Origin: Chondrosia reniformis | Taxonomy: Eukaryota > Porifera > Demospongiae > Chondrillida > Chondrillidae | Assembly: GCA_947172415.1 (NCBI GenBank) | Contig: OX359194.1 | Location: forward strand, 4,588,001-4,652,000 | DNA length: 64,000 nucleotides | Direction of reading: 5' to 3' | In this document: positions 37,246-49,855 of the stretch, one piece after another | Numbering within the stretch: the stretch's first letter is position 1 | Layout of the letters: each line of letters begins with the position of its first letter | Position numbers and translations under genes: made by a program | The notes under the pieces: model-generated | What the model was told of the DNA's origin: nothing | What the model saw: the letters and a program-made list of their open reading frames with translations, nothing else | Database searches by the model: none

Positions 37246-39150
37246 TATATATTACATATAAGATATATAATACATTTATAAGATGTGTGCTTTTTCCTTT
37301 ATTTCTTTTTTCAGGACCCAACCTGGTATTGAACTAGGGCATCCTCGTACCTTGCATCCAGACCATGTCATCCGTAACACCATCGGTCATGTGGGTTCCA
37401 CAATATATGTTGTAAATGAAGTCCTACTTATATACCACTCACTTTTGACTCTACATATATATGCAATATATAAAATATATAATGTGCATATAAGATATAT
37501 ACAATAAATATTACATATAGGATTTACAATACATATATAAGATGTATGCCTTTTTTCTTTTTTTCTTTTTTCAGGACTCAACCTGGTATTGAACCAGGGC
37601 ATCCTCGTACGACGATGTTATCCGTAACATCATCGGGCATGTGGGTTCCCCAATATATCTTGTAAATGAAGTCCTATTTATATACCACTCACTTTTGACT
37701 CTAAGATATATAATATGCATATAAGATATATACAATATATATTACATAAAAGATATATAATACATATAAGATGGTGGCTTTTTTTCTTTTTTCAGGACCC
37801 AACCTGGTATTGAACTAGGGCATCCTCTTACCCTGTATCCTGACGATGTAATCCGTAACACCATCGGTAACGTGGGTCACCCAATATATGTGGTAAATGA
37901 AGTTCTATTTATATACCACACACTTTTGACTCTACATATATATGCAATATATATATATATATATATATAATATGCATACATAAGATATATACAATATATA
38001 TTACATATAGGATATATAATACTTATATATTATGTATTTTTTTTCTTTTTTCAGGACCCAACCTGGTATTGAACCAGGAAATCCTCATACCTTGTATCCA
38101 GATGATGTTATCCGTAACACCATCGGTCATGTGGGTTCCACAATATATGTTGTAAATGAAGTCCTCTTTATATACCACTCACTTTTGACTCTACATACAT
38201 ATGCAATATATAAGATATATAATATGCATATAAGATATATACAATATATATTACGTATAAGATATATAATACATGTATTAGATGTGTGTTTTTTTTTTTC
38301 TTTTTTCAGGACCAAACCTGGTATTGAACTAGGGCATCCTTGTACATTGTATCCAGATGATGTCATCCGTAACACCATCGGTTACCTGGGTCACCCAATA
38401 TATGTTGTAAATGAAGTCCTATTTATATACCAATCACTTTTGACTCTACATATATATGCCATATATATATATATATATAATATGCATATAAGATATATAC
38501 AATATATATTACAAATAAGATATATAATACATTTATAAGATGTGTGCTTTTTTCCTTTATTTCTTTTTTCAGGACCCAACCTGATATTGAACTAGGGCAT
38601 CCTCGTACCTTGTATCCAGACGATGTCATCCGTAACACCATCGGTCACGTGGGTTCCACAAAATATGTTGTAAATGATGTCCTATTTATATACCACTCAC
38701 TTTTGACTCTACATATATATGCAATATATAAGATATATAATGTGCATATAAGATATATATAATATATATTACATATAAGATATATAATACTTATATATTA
38801 TGTATGCTTTTTTCTTTTTTCAGGACCCAACCTGGTATTGAACCAGGACATCCTCGTACCTAGTTTCCAGACGATGTTATCCGTAACACCATCGGTCACG
38901 TGGGTCACCCAATATATGTTTTAAATGAAATCCTATTTATATACCACACACTTTTGACTTTACATATATATGCAATATATATATATATAATATGTATATA
39001 AGATATATACAAAATATATTATATATAAGATATATAAAACATATATATTATGCATGTTTTTTCTTTTTTCAGGACACAACCTGGTATTGAACCAGGACAT
39101 CCTCGTCCCTTGTATCCAGACGATGTCATCCGTAACACCATCGGTCACGT
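37246..39150. repeat. Satellite A, last block
   Basis: Seven to eight monomers. The last is cut after CATCGGTCACGT, where satellite B begins. Confidence 0.93.
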
Positions 39151-40095
39151 TTGTATGTACACGTTCTGTGTACCAGTTGTATGTTGATACTGGTTGTATG
39201 TACCTAGTTGTATGTACTAGTTGTATATACTAGTTTTTTGAACTAGTTGTAGCTTCTGGTACAAGTTATACTAGGAACTAGGAAGGAACTCGTTCTATAT
39301 ACTACTTGTTTGTTTGTTTGAACTAGTTTTTGTACTAATTGTATGTACTAGTTGTAGGTTCAAGTCCTAGTTATATTAGGTACTAGGGAGGGGCTAGTTG
39401 TATGTACTAGATACTAATTGTATGTACTACTTGTATGTACTATTTATATGTACTATTTATATGTTTATGTACTAGGTATATGTACTATTTGTATGTACTA
39501 GCTGTATGTTCTGGTTGTATGTGCTAATTGTATCTATTTGTTGTATGTACTAATACTCTATAGTTATATTAAATAGTTGTTGGTGCTACTTGTTTGTACA
39601 ACTTGTATGTGGTAGTTGTAATTAGTAATAGTTGTAGGTACTAGTTGCATGTACTAGTTGTATGTACTAATTGTATGTACTAGAAATGAGCCTGTTGTAT
39701 GTACAAGGTGTATGCACTAGTTGTTTGTGCTAGCTGTATACTTGTTTTATGAAGTTATTGTATGTTCTAGTTGTATGTGCTAGTTGTATGTAATATTCGC
39801 ATGTACTAGTTATATGTACTAGTTACTAGTTGAGTGAACTAGTTGCATGTACTATTTATAATTACTAGGTATATGTGTATGTACTAGTTGTATGTAGTAG
39901 GTGTATGTACTAGTTATATGTCCTAGTTGTTTGTACTAGTTGTGTGTTCTAGTTGAATGTACTAGTTGTATGTACTAGTTGTATGTACTATTTGTGTGTA
40001 CTATTAGAATGTATTAGTTTTATGTACTAATTGCATGTACTAGTTGTATGCACTAGTTTTATGAACTAGTTCTATTTATATTTACTAGTTGTAAA
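39151..40095 (+). repeat. Satellite B, 13-bp units, forward orientation (segment 1)
   Basis: Degenerate tandem copies of ACTAGTTGTATGT. ACTAGT (SpeI) and GTAC sites recur. No gene. Confidence 0.9.
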
Positions 40096-43000
40096 AAATT
40101 GGTATCTATATACAACTAGTGCATACATCTAGTATATACAAGTAGTACATAAAATTCGTAGTACAACTAGTTCATAAATTAGTAACTAGTAAATATAATT
40201 AGTACATGCGACTAGTACATACAACTAGGTCATATAACTAGTAGATAAAACTTCTACATATAACTAGTACACACACGTATACCTAGTAAATGTAAACAGT
40301 AAATACATCTAGTACATACAACTAGTACCTACAACTAGTACATACAACTAGTATCTAGTACATACAACTAGAACATACAACTAGTATATAGCTAGTACAT
40401 ACAACTAGTATATATATACAACTAGTACACAGAACTTGTACACACAATTAGCACATGCAACTACTACATACATCTAATACATACAACTAGTACCTAAAAC
40501 TAGTAAATTAAGCTACTTCTAGTACATACAACTAGTACATACAACTAGTACTTTCAACTAGTACATATAACTAGTACAAACATCTACTACATATAACTAT
40601 TACATAAAAATATAACTAGTTCAAATAAATAGTGCATCCACATAGTACATACAACTAGCACATAAACGTAGTAAATACAACTAGAAACTAGTAGATACAA
40701 TTAGTATATATATAAAATTAGTACATATAACTAGTACATACAACTGGTATATACATACAAGTAGTACATGCAACTAGTACATAAAATTAATAGGTACAAC
40801 TACTTTATACAACTAGTAACTAGTACATATAACTAGTACATGTGACTAGTACATAGAAGTAGTACATATACCTAGTACATACATATATATATAGTACATA
40901 TAAATAGTACGTACAACTAGTATATATAACTAGTACAAACCACTAGTACATACACCCATTACATACAAATGTAACGAGTACATACAAGTAGTACATACAA
41001 CTAGTACATATAACTAGTACATATAAATAGTACATACAACTAGTACATACAACAATTACACAAAACTGGTACATACAACTAGTACATATAACTAGTACAT
41101 ATGACCAGTACATACACATATAATTAGTACATAAATATAGTACATACCACTAGTACAGAAAACTAGTTCACAAAAACAAACAAGTAGTTCATAGAACTAG
41201 ATCATTCCTAGTACCTAGTATAACTAGTACTACAACCTAAAATAAGTTCAAACATCTAGTACATACAATTAGGCAATAATACGTATAACTAGTACACACA
41301 ACTAGTACATACATATAGTACATAAAACCAGTACATATAACTAGTACATACAACAATTACCCACTACTTATACATTCAACTAGTACAAATAACAACTACA
41401 TTCGACTAGTACATACAAATAGTATTGCGTACGTACAACTAGTACATACAACTAGGACAAACAACTAGGACGTATAACTAGTACATACATCTACTACATT
41501 TAACTAATAAATACACATATACCTTGTAATTATGAATAGTACATACAACTAGTACATACAGCTAGTGCACACAACTAGTACATATAACTAGTACACAAAC
41601 ATATTACCCATAAATACACATATAATGGCACATATATAGTACATACAAATAGTTCATACAATAACTACATACAACTAATACATACAACTATAAAATAGTA
41701 CATATAACTAGTTCATAGAACGAGTACATAATACTAGAACGTACAACTTGTATATACAACTAGTGCATAGCTATTATTTATAACTAGTATATACATACAA
41801 CTTATACATACAACTGGTATATAACTGGTACATACAACTAGTATATACAAATAGAACAAACAATTAGTACATACAACTATTACATACAACTTTTACATAC
41901 AGCTAGTACCTACGACTACTAAATAGAAGTAGGTCTAGTAAATAAAACTAGTCCATGCAACTTGTACCTACAACTGGTAAATATAACTAGTACTAGTCCA
42001 TACAACTAGTACATACAACTAGTACTTGCAATTAGTACCTAAAAGTAATACACAATCTACCACATATAACTAATACAGAAAAATATAACTAGCACGTATA
42101 AATAGTACACACAAGTAGTTCAATCAACTACTAGTACATAGAAGGTGTAAAAAAAACTAGGACCTATAACTAGTACACACCTACTACATATAATTAGTAT
42201 ATAAATATATAACTAGTACATATGAATAGTGCATCAATATAGTATATATCACTAGCACATTTAACTAGTTCATACAACTGTTATATACAAACAACTAGTT
42301 CACACAACTATTAACTATTACATATAACTAGTACATTCAACTAGTACATACAACTAGGACAAACAACTAGGATATATAACTAGTACATACACCAACTACA
42401 TATGACTAGTAAATACACATATACCTTGTAATTATAAATAGTACACACAGCTTGTACATACAGCTAGTGCATACAACTAGTATATATAACTAGTTCACAA
42501 ATATAACTACTACATACATATAACTGGTACTTATAAATAGTACATACACGTAGTACATACAAATAGAACTACTTCATAAACCTTGTGCATACAACTAGTA
42601 CTTGCAATTAGTGCACACAACTAGTACATCCTAACAGTACACACAAATAGTACATACAACTAGTACATACAACTAGTACAATCACCTAGAACATACAACT
42701 AGTACAAACCAACTAGGACATATAACTAGTACATACACCTACTACATACACATATACCTAGTAATTATAAATAGTACATACAAAGAGTACATAGAACGGG
42801 TACATAAAACTAGTACACACAACTGGAAACTAGTCCATACAACTAGTATATATATGACACTAGTACATTTTACTAGTATATAAAACTAGGATATACATAC
42901 AAAGAGTACATACAACTAGTACATAAAATTAGTAGGTACAACTAGTTCACACAACTAGTAACTAGTACATATAACTAGTACATACAACTAGTGTCTAGTA

Positions 43001-44769
43001 TATACAACTAGTAACTCCCTAGTTCCTGGTATAATTAGGAATAGAACCTACAACTAGTATATACTATTAGTAAATACAACTGGTACATGCAACTAGTACA
43101 TGCACTAGTATATATAATTAGTACATAAATATAGTACATACAACTAGTACAGAAAACTAGTTCACACAAACAAACAAGTAGTTCGTAGAACTAGTTCATT
43201 CCTAGTACCTAGTATAACTTGTATTAGAACCTAAAATTAGTTCAAACATCTTGTACATTCAACTAGTTCATACAATTAGGCAATAGTACATACAACTAGT
43301 ACATACAACTAGTACATCCTAACAGTACATACAAATAGTACATACAACTAGTGCATACAACTTGGACATATAACTAGAACAAACACCTACTATATATAAC
43401 TAATACATAAAAATGTAACTAGTTCAGTAGTGCATCCACATAGTACATACAACTAGTACATGAAACTAGTAAATACAACTAGAAACTAGTACATACAACT
43501 AGTATATATTTAAAATTAGTACATTTAACTAGTACATACAACTCGTATATACATCCAACTAGTACATAAACTTAATAGGCACAACTAGTTCAAACAATAA
43601 GTAACTAGTCCATATAACCAGTACATGCGACTAGTACATACAAATAGTACATTCAACTAAACTTTACAACTATTGACTAGTACATACAACTGGTACATGC
43701 AACAAGTATCTAGTACATACAAATTAAACCTACCTAGTACATATATAACTAGTACAAGAATCTACAACTGGTACATGTACATAGAACATACAACTAGTAC
43801 TTACAACTAGTACCTATAACTAGAAACTAGTAAATACTACTAGTTCATAGAACGAGTACATAATACAATATAGAACATACAACTTGAATATTCATCTAGT
43901 AAATAGCTAATATTAACAACTAGTATATATGTACAACTATTACAAACAACTGGTGTATAACTAGTACATACAAATTGTACATACAACTAGTACATACCAA
44001 ATAGTACACACACCTAACATATACAATTAGTACATACAACTAGTACATTCAACTAGTACATACAACTAATACATTCAACTAGTCCATACAACTAGGACAA
44101 ACAACTAGGACATATAACTAGTACATACATCTACTACATATAACTAGTAAATACACATATACCTAGTATTTATGAATAGTACATACAACTAGTACATACA
44201 GCTAGTGCATACAATTAGTACATACCAAATAATACCCACAACTAGTACATACTATTTAGTACATACAACTAGTACATTCAACCAGTCCATACAACTACGA
44301 CAAACGGCTAGGACATATACTTAGTACATACACCTACTACATATAACTAGTAACTACACATAAATTGTAATTATAACTAGTGCATACAACTAGTACAAGC
44401 AATTAGTACATACAACTAGTACATCCTAACAGTACACACAAACAGAACATACAACTAGTACATACAACTAGTACATTGAACTAGAACATACAACTAGTAC
44501 AAACAACTAGGACATATAACTAATACATGCACCTACTACTCACAACTAGTAAATACACATATACCTAGTTATTATAAAAAGTACATCCAACTAGTACATA
44601 GAACGGGTACATAAAACTAGTACATACAACTAGAAACTAGTCCATACAACTAGTATATATATATCACTAGTACATTTAACTAGTACATAAAACTAGGATA
44701 TATATACAAAGAGTACATACAACTAGTACATAAAATTAGTAGGTACAACTAGTTCACACAACTATTCTA
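40096..44769 (-). repeat. Satellite B, reverse orientation (segment 2)
   Basis: Units now read ACATACAACTAGT, the reverse complement of segment 1. The switch is near 40090-40110. Nothing but satellite is seen. Confidence 0.9.
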
Positions 44770-45591
44770 CAAGTAAATAAAAACATTTAAAAAATGAAAT
44801 GAGAAGTAGGGATGGCAGTCCCTGCAACCGTATCTATCACATCTAGAAAAAGTAACGAAACTAGAAAGGGATCATATGGTAAGGCTAACATTGCAGAAGT
44901 GGCATACTGAAACTTAACTATGCACATCACTTCTGTGTTTGGGCGCATCATGGATATACTAGAAGTAGGGATCGATGCGCCCAAACATAGACTGCCATCC
45001 CTACTTCTCATTTCATTTTTTAAATGTTTTTATTTACTTGTATTCCTTTTTTTGTAATGTTATATAATTATTAAAATTAGTTTTGTAATTTTTTTGGCGA
45101 AAACTCGAAATATAACGTCGTATTCGAAGGCAATCAGGAGATGACCAAGAACTCCTAATTGGAAAATGGCGACAAAAGGTTCCAATTTCCTTATGCGACA
45201 CAGAAAACCGTCTTTGCACAAATCGTTTGAAGACAGATAGGTAGCTATTCCCTAGTTTCTAAAACTTTTAGACGATATGCCCCTAAAATGTATTTATCTA
45301 CAAGCGCGTTTATGCATTAGCGTGAAATAAAAGGAAGAATAATAATAATAAGAAGAAGAAATGAGGAAAACCGGAAGTAGGCCTGAAACCGATTTACAAA
45401 CTTGGAGCCTTTATGCGCTCTTGAAAACAGCTTCCCTCAATTGAAATCGTACAAAAAAGACACATTATGAGTTTTAAAAAGGTAAAAACGCATTAGCTGC
45501 CTACTTATAAGGTGTTAACCCGTTATACATTGAATACGGCATCCATTTTTTCGGGCCATCCCTACTTAGAGAGTACTACCGTACTCTCTGA
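44770..45591 (+). mobile_element. Helitron-like non-autonomous element, family C
   Basis: 822 bp, bounded by A on the left and T on the right. It starts CAAGTAAATAAAAAC like family B. The palindrome (44770-45040) has an apex GGGCGCAT/ATGCGCCC, and the second arm carries a large deletion. The body has GGAAAATGGCG and an AATAATAATAAGAAGAAG tract. It ends CCATCCCTACTT, hairpin AGAGAGTAC/GTACTCTCT and CTGA (45588-45591). Confidence 0.62.
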
Positions 45592-46771
45592 TAGCTACTA
45601 CAAAAAACTTGTGCCCATATCTTGTACATACAACTTGTTCATATCTAGTACACACAACTAGAACATACAACTAGTACGTCCAACTAGTACATAAAATTAG
45701 TACATACGACTACCACACACAACTTGTACATACAACTAGCACCTACAACTAGTGAATATAACTAGTATTAGTACATCCAACAAGTACATACAACTAGTCC
45801 ATACAACTAGTACATACAATTAGTACATAAAACTAGTTCAAACAAACAACACAAGTAGTATAGAGAACGACTTCCTTCCTAGTTCCTAGTATAACTTGTA
45901 CCAGAACCTACAACTAATTCAAAAAACTAGTACATACAACTAGTACATACAACTAGTACAAAGCTAGTACCTACAACTAAAATAAACATACAACTAGTAT
46001 AAACATGCAACTAGTACACAGAACATGTACATACAATTAGCAGGTACAACTAGTACATATAACAAGTACACACACCTACTACATATAACAAGTACACACA
46101 CCTACTACATATGACTAATGCATAAACATATAACTAGTATATGTGAATAGTACATGCACATAATACATACAACTAGTATACATATACAACTAGTAGATTT
46201 AACTAGTACATACAACTGGTATATACATACAACTAGTACAGACAACTAGTACATACAAGTAGTACCTAAAATTCTTAGGTAAAACTAGTTCATAGAATTA
46301 GTAACTAGTAAATATAATTAGTACATGTGACTAGTACATACAACCAGTACATACAACTAGTGCATGCAACTAGTACATGCAACAAGAACATATAACTAGT
46401 ACACACAAGTATACCTAGTAAATGTAAATAGTACATACAACTAGTACATACAGCTAGGGCTACAACTAGTACATATAACTAGTGCAAAAACATATAAATA
46501 GAACATACAAATAGTAAATACAACTAGTAGGTACAACTAGTACATGCAACTAGTATATACATACAATTAGTACACAGAACCTGTACATACAATTACTACA
46601 TGCAACTACTACATACAACTAATACCCCCAACTAGTACCTAAAACTAGTAAATATAGCTAGTTCTAGTACATACAACTAGTACGTATATACAACTAGTAC
46701 TTTCAACTAGTACTTTCAACTAGTACATATAACTAGTACACGCACCTACTACATATAACTAATATATTAAA
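45592..46771 (-). repeat. Satellite B, reverse orientation (segment 3)
   Basis: ACTAGTACATACA units. No gene. Confidence 0.9.
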
Positions 46772-46780
46772 CAAGTATTT

Positions 46781-46796
46781 CGAGTTTTAAAACTCG
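46781..46796. repeat. 16-bp perfect palindrome at the left edge of D2
   Basis: CGAGTTTTAAAACTCG, followed at once by a GCGCC/GGCGC hairpin. It may mark an element end. Confidence 0.7.
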
Positions 46797-47164
46797 TGGA
46801 GCGCCAGGCGCCCCTAAGTAAACCCAAACTACTTGGCATGTTCCCATAGATAGCCGGTTAACTGATTTCCGATCGACTCTTGTTGGTCGTCAATTTTTCA
46901 AGGCCATATTTCGTAGAAAACGTTTTTCGCAAGCTTCACTTTACATAGTATTAGTAAGGGTGGTTTTTAAGTCCATTTCGTTCGTTCAATGTTCTACACT
47001 AAGGAAGAGAAAGCTAATTTTAAGCTAGAAAACGGAGGCTAGCCGAACGTTTTGACAGATATATATATATATATAATAAAACTTTGGTAATTGAAGCTCT
47101 GTCTTCTCTTCTTACGCTTTTTGTTCATATTTTTACTTGTCCATGTGTAGGAATTAGGAGTGTT

Positions 47165-47345
47165 TGTTGCGATCATTATGAGAATAAAGCCTTGTTGAGC
47201 TTCAGGAACACGAATTTACTAATTTACTACTTGATATTCCCTTTCCTGTATTACTGATGAAGACTTCCGGGTTGAAACGTCCAGAACTAGTCAATTTATG
47301 TTACTGATGTTCAACAAGGCTTCATTCTTATCCATGTGTGTATGT
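47165..47345 (+). mobile_element. Fragment resembling a PLE terminus with hammerhead-like core
   Basis: Inverted arms AATAAAGCCTTGTTGA (near 47190) and TTCAACAAGGCTTCATTCT (near 47320) enclose a hammerhead-like core. No reverse transcriptase remains. Assignment to PLEs rests on the ribozyme form only. Confidence 0.4.
47254..47281 (+). ncRNA. Hammerhead-like ribozyme core (partial)
   Basis: CTGATGA (47254-47260), an extra A, a 4-bp stem II GACT/GGTT with loop TCCG, GAAA (47274-47277) and CGTC. The layout equals the PLE copies, including the extra A. Stem I next to the core does not pair well, so activity is doubtful. Confidence 0.4.
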
Positions 47346-48176
47346 TTTCCATGTTTACAGTAGAATCTCATAACAAAATTGCTCATAGTGAATGTCTTAA
47401 GTATAGTGAGGCTAATTACACTCAAGTACACTACACAGTAAAAGTTACTGGCAATATAAAATGACTATCAAATACTACACAGTACAAGTTACAAATTTAA
47501 GAGGGCCAAGTGACTATACAATATTAAAATTACAATCAAGTACTAGCTACACATGCAGTGCAAGTTACAAATTTAAAGAGATCCAAGTGACCCCTAGGAT
47601 AATCAGTATTTTAAACAGCACAAGACTTTAGTCACACTAGTACTGTTGCAGGTTTTGAAATCCTCAACTACTGCATAGAGAGTAGTAGTTGATACAGATC
47701 ATCCAATTGCAAGGTAGAACACATGGCCTACCAATTACCTTTTCATACCTTAGTATAGACTGAAGATGATGCATCTGCATGCCATATATCAACAAAGGCT
47801 CCAGTATTAAAGGGGTCTCAGCTAATAGCCACAGCAGATTTGATTTGCCTTGTGAGGGAGCTAAGAACACCGATGGTTGGTTGCATGCATTGGCATAATC
47901 AACAGGGTTAGAAACTATTTTGTAACTTGTACACAAGGGACATAAAAGGCCAAGGCCTTTATATACGTATATGATGTCCCTTGTGTACAAGTTACAAAAT
48001 GGTATTGGTATGATATGGCTACACATGGACAAGTAAAAATATGAACAAAAAGCGTAAGAAAAGAAGACAGAGCTTCAATTACCAAAGTTTTATTAAGGTC
48101 GACTAAACGAATTTCTTTTGCATCAATATAGGGACAATTCTGCCTCAAACTTAACGGAAACGTACACAAATACGCT

Positions 48177-48434
48177 TTATCTAACCTTCGCTACAACTCG
48201 TTTATTCCGTAGCTCCTTCTCGGAGTAGACCGTCAACTTGTCATAGCCGTTCTCGAAAGGATGATCTTCTTTTGCAACGAGCCGTGACGTTTTCCCAACG
48301 TCACATGATAATCCATTAATATGTACCGAGCAACATACGAGGTGTTGGTGACGCACTAGGGAAACATCATAATACATCACCAGATTCCGCAATCGTAAAC
48401 TTGCATTCTTCATTATATCTTGATTGTGTTGCAA
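48177..48434 (-). pseudogene. Conserved C-terminal coding end in D2 (unknown protein)
   Basis: The 85-codon minus-strand frame ends RLVAKEDHPFENGY, then NKRVVAKVR and a stop. The last 35 residues match the D1 frame closely, while the upstream part corresponds to stop-containing sequence in D1. Probably only the last ~50 codons are genuine coding sequence, and the first part may be intron or a chance frame. No known family recognised. Confidence 0.45.
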
Positions 48435-48894
48435 TTTTAATTAAGCAAAACTTCGCCAGACGTTTGTCATACACATGTACCATGATATATATCGGTTTCA
48501 CAGTGATCTGATCAATTGATAATTTTTATTAATATAACACTTAGTTTCAATATAAATGTCACATAGGTTTTCTATAGTCCTATGGCATTTTATATACAGA
48601 CTTTGTCCTCCGTTTTCTACCAAACCGAGACCTAAATAAAAAATCCTTTAATTAAAAATGAGTTTTATACCGTAAACTTTATGAGACTATGCCCATTCTG
48701 TTGCTAGGTCCTTTCCTGGAGTCATATGAATTATTTATATTATATTATATTATATTATTGATTTATTTATATTAATTACCTTAGTATATTGTAACTTGTA
48801 CTGCATATATATATATATATGTATACAAGACTACGAACAGGAAACCATACGTTAACATAATTTCTTAAAATAATATAGGGGAACCTGCGGCGCC

Positions 48895-49083
48895 CCAAAA
48901 ATGTAACTAGTTCAAACAAATCGTGCATCCACATAGTCCACACAACTAGTACAAAACACTAGTAAATACAACTAGACACTAGTACATACAATTGGTATAT
49001 ACATACAACTGATATATACATTCAACTAGTACATAAAATTAATAGGTACAACTAGTTCATACAACTAGTTCATACAACTAGAT
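48895..49083 (-). repeat. Satellite B, reverse orientation (segment 4)
   Basis: Resumes with AAATGTAACTAGTTCAAACA, continuous with units left of D2. Confidence 0.85.
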
Positions 49084-49855
49084 GTATATTTAAGTTGTAT
49101 GTTCTATATAGTATTATGTACTCGTTCTATGAACTGGTAGTAGTTACTAGTTGTATGTACTCAATACTATTTGTATGTACTAGTCGACTGTAGTAGTTAT
49201 TTGTACTAGTTGAATGTATGAGTAGTGTGTAATTGTTGTATGTACTAGTTATATATAGTAGGTTATGTACTATTTTTAAGGACTAACTATATGTACTAGT
49301 TGTATGTGCTATTGCCTAATTGTATGTACTAGTTGTATGTACTAGATGTTTGAACAAGTTTTAGGTTCTAGTACAAGTTATACTAGGTACTAGGAATGAA
49401 TTAGTTCTATAAATTACTTGATTGTTTGTGTGAACTAGTTTTCTGTACTAGTTTTTTTGTACTATATTTATGTACTAATTATATGTGTACGTACTAGTCA
49501 TATTTAATAGTTATATGTACTATTTATATGTACTAGTTGCATGTTCTAGTTGCATGTACTAGTAGTATAATCTAGTTGTACATACTATATATATGTACTA
49601 TATATATGTGTAAGAACTAGGGATATGTACTACTCTTATGTACTAGCTGTATCAGCTGGTTGTATATACTAATTCTATGTAATAATTGTATGTACTAGTT
49701 GTATGTACTAGATATGAACCATTTGTATGTATAAGATGTATGCACTAGTTCTCTGGACTAGCTATATACAAGTTTTATGAACTAGTTGTATATACTAGTT
49801 GTATGTACTAGTTGTATATACTTGTCGCATGTACTAGTTATATGTACTAGTTACT
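49084..49855 (+). repeat. Satellite B, forward orientation (segment 5)
   Basis: GTATGTACTAGTTG units. Flipped relative to both neighbours. Confidence 0.88.

Larger units (their letters stand above)
46772..48894 (-). mobile_element. Unclassified composite element D2 (inverted relative of D1)
   Basis: About 2.1 kb inserted in satellite B. From right to left it follows D1: TA-run end near 48800, conserved coding end (48434-48177), the TTGGTAATTGAAGCTCTGTC block, then one arm of the D1 palindrome (about 47590-47960) with only about 30 bp of the other. It also has an inverted copy of the TTGGTAATTGAAGC block at 47085-47165, a hammerhead-like fragment, and GC-rich ends (GCGCCAGGCGC at 46801-46811; GCGGCGCCCC near 48887) that may be imperfect termini. 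Borders are approximate. Confidence 0.5.

Noticed and set aside
162..39148. Many short open frames in satellite A with tyrosine/isoleucine-rich peptides on both strands.
   Set aside because: They repeat with the monomer, change frame with monomer length and overlap on both strands. No start context or conserved domain. Treated as repeat by-products.
44787..45011. A 74-codon minus-strand frame.
   Set aside because: It lies in the palindrome of the family C element, with no domain.
47664..48169. Minus-strand frames of 84 and 122 codons.
   Set aside because: They run through non-coding, partly palindromic D2 sequence and are not kept in D1.
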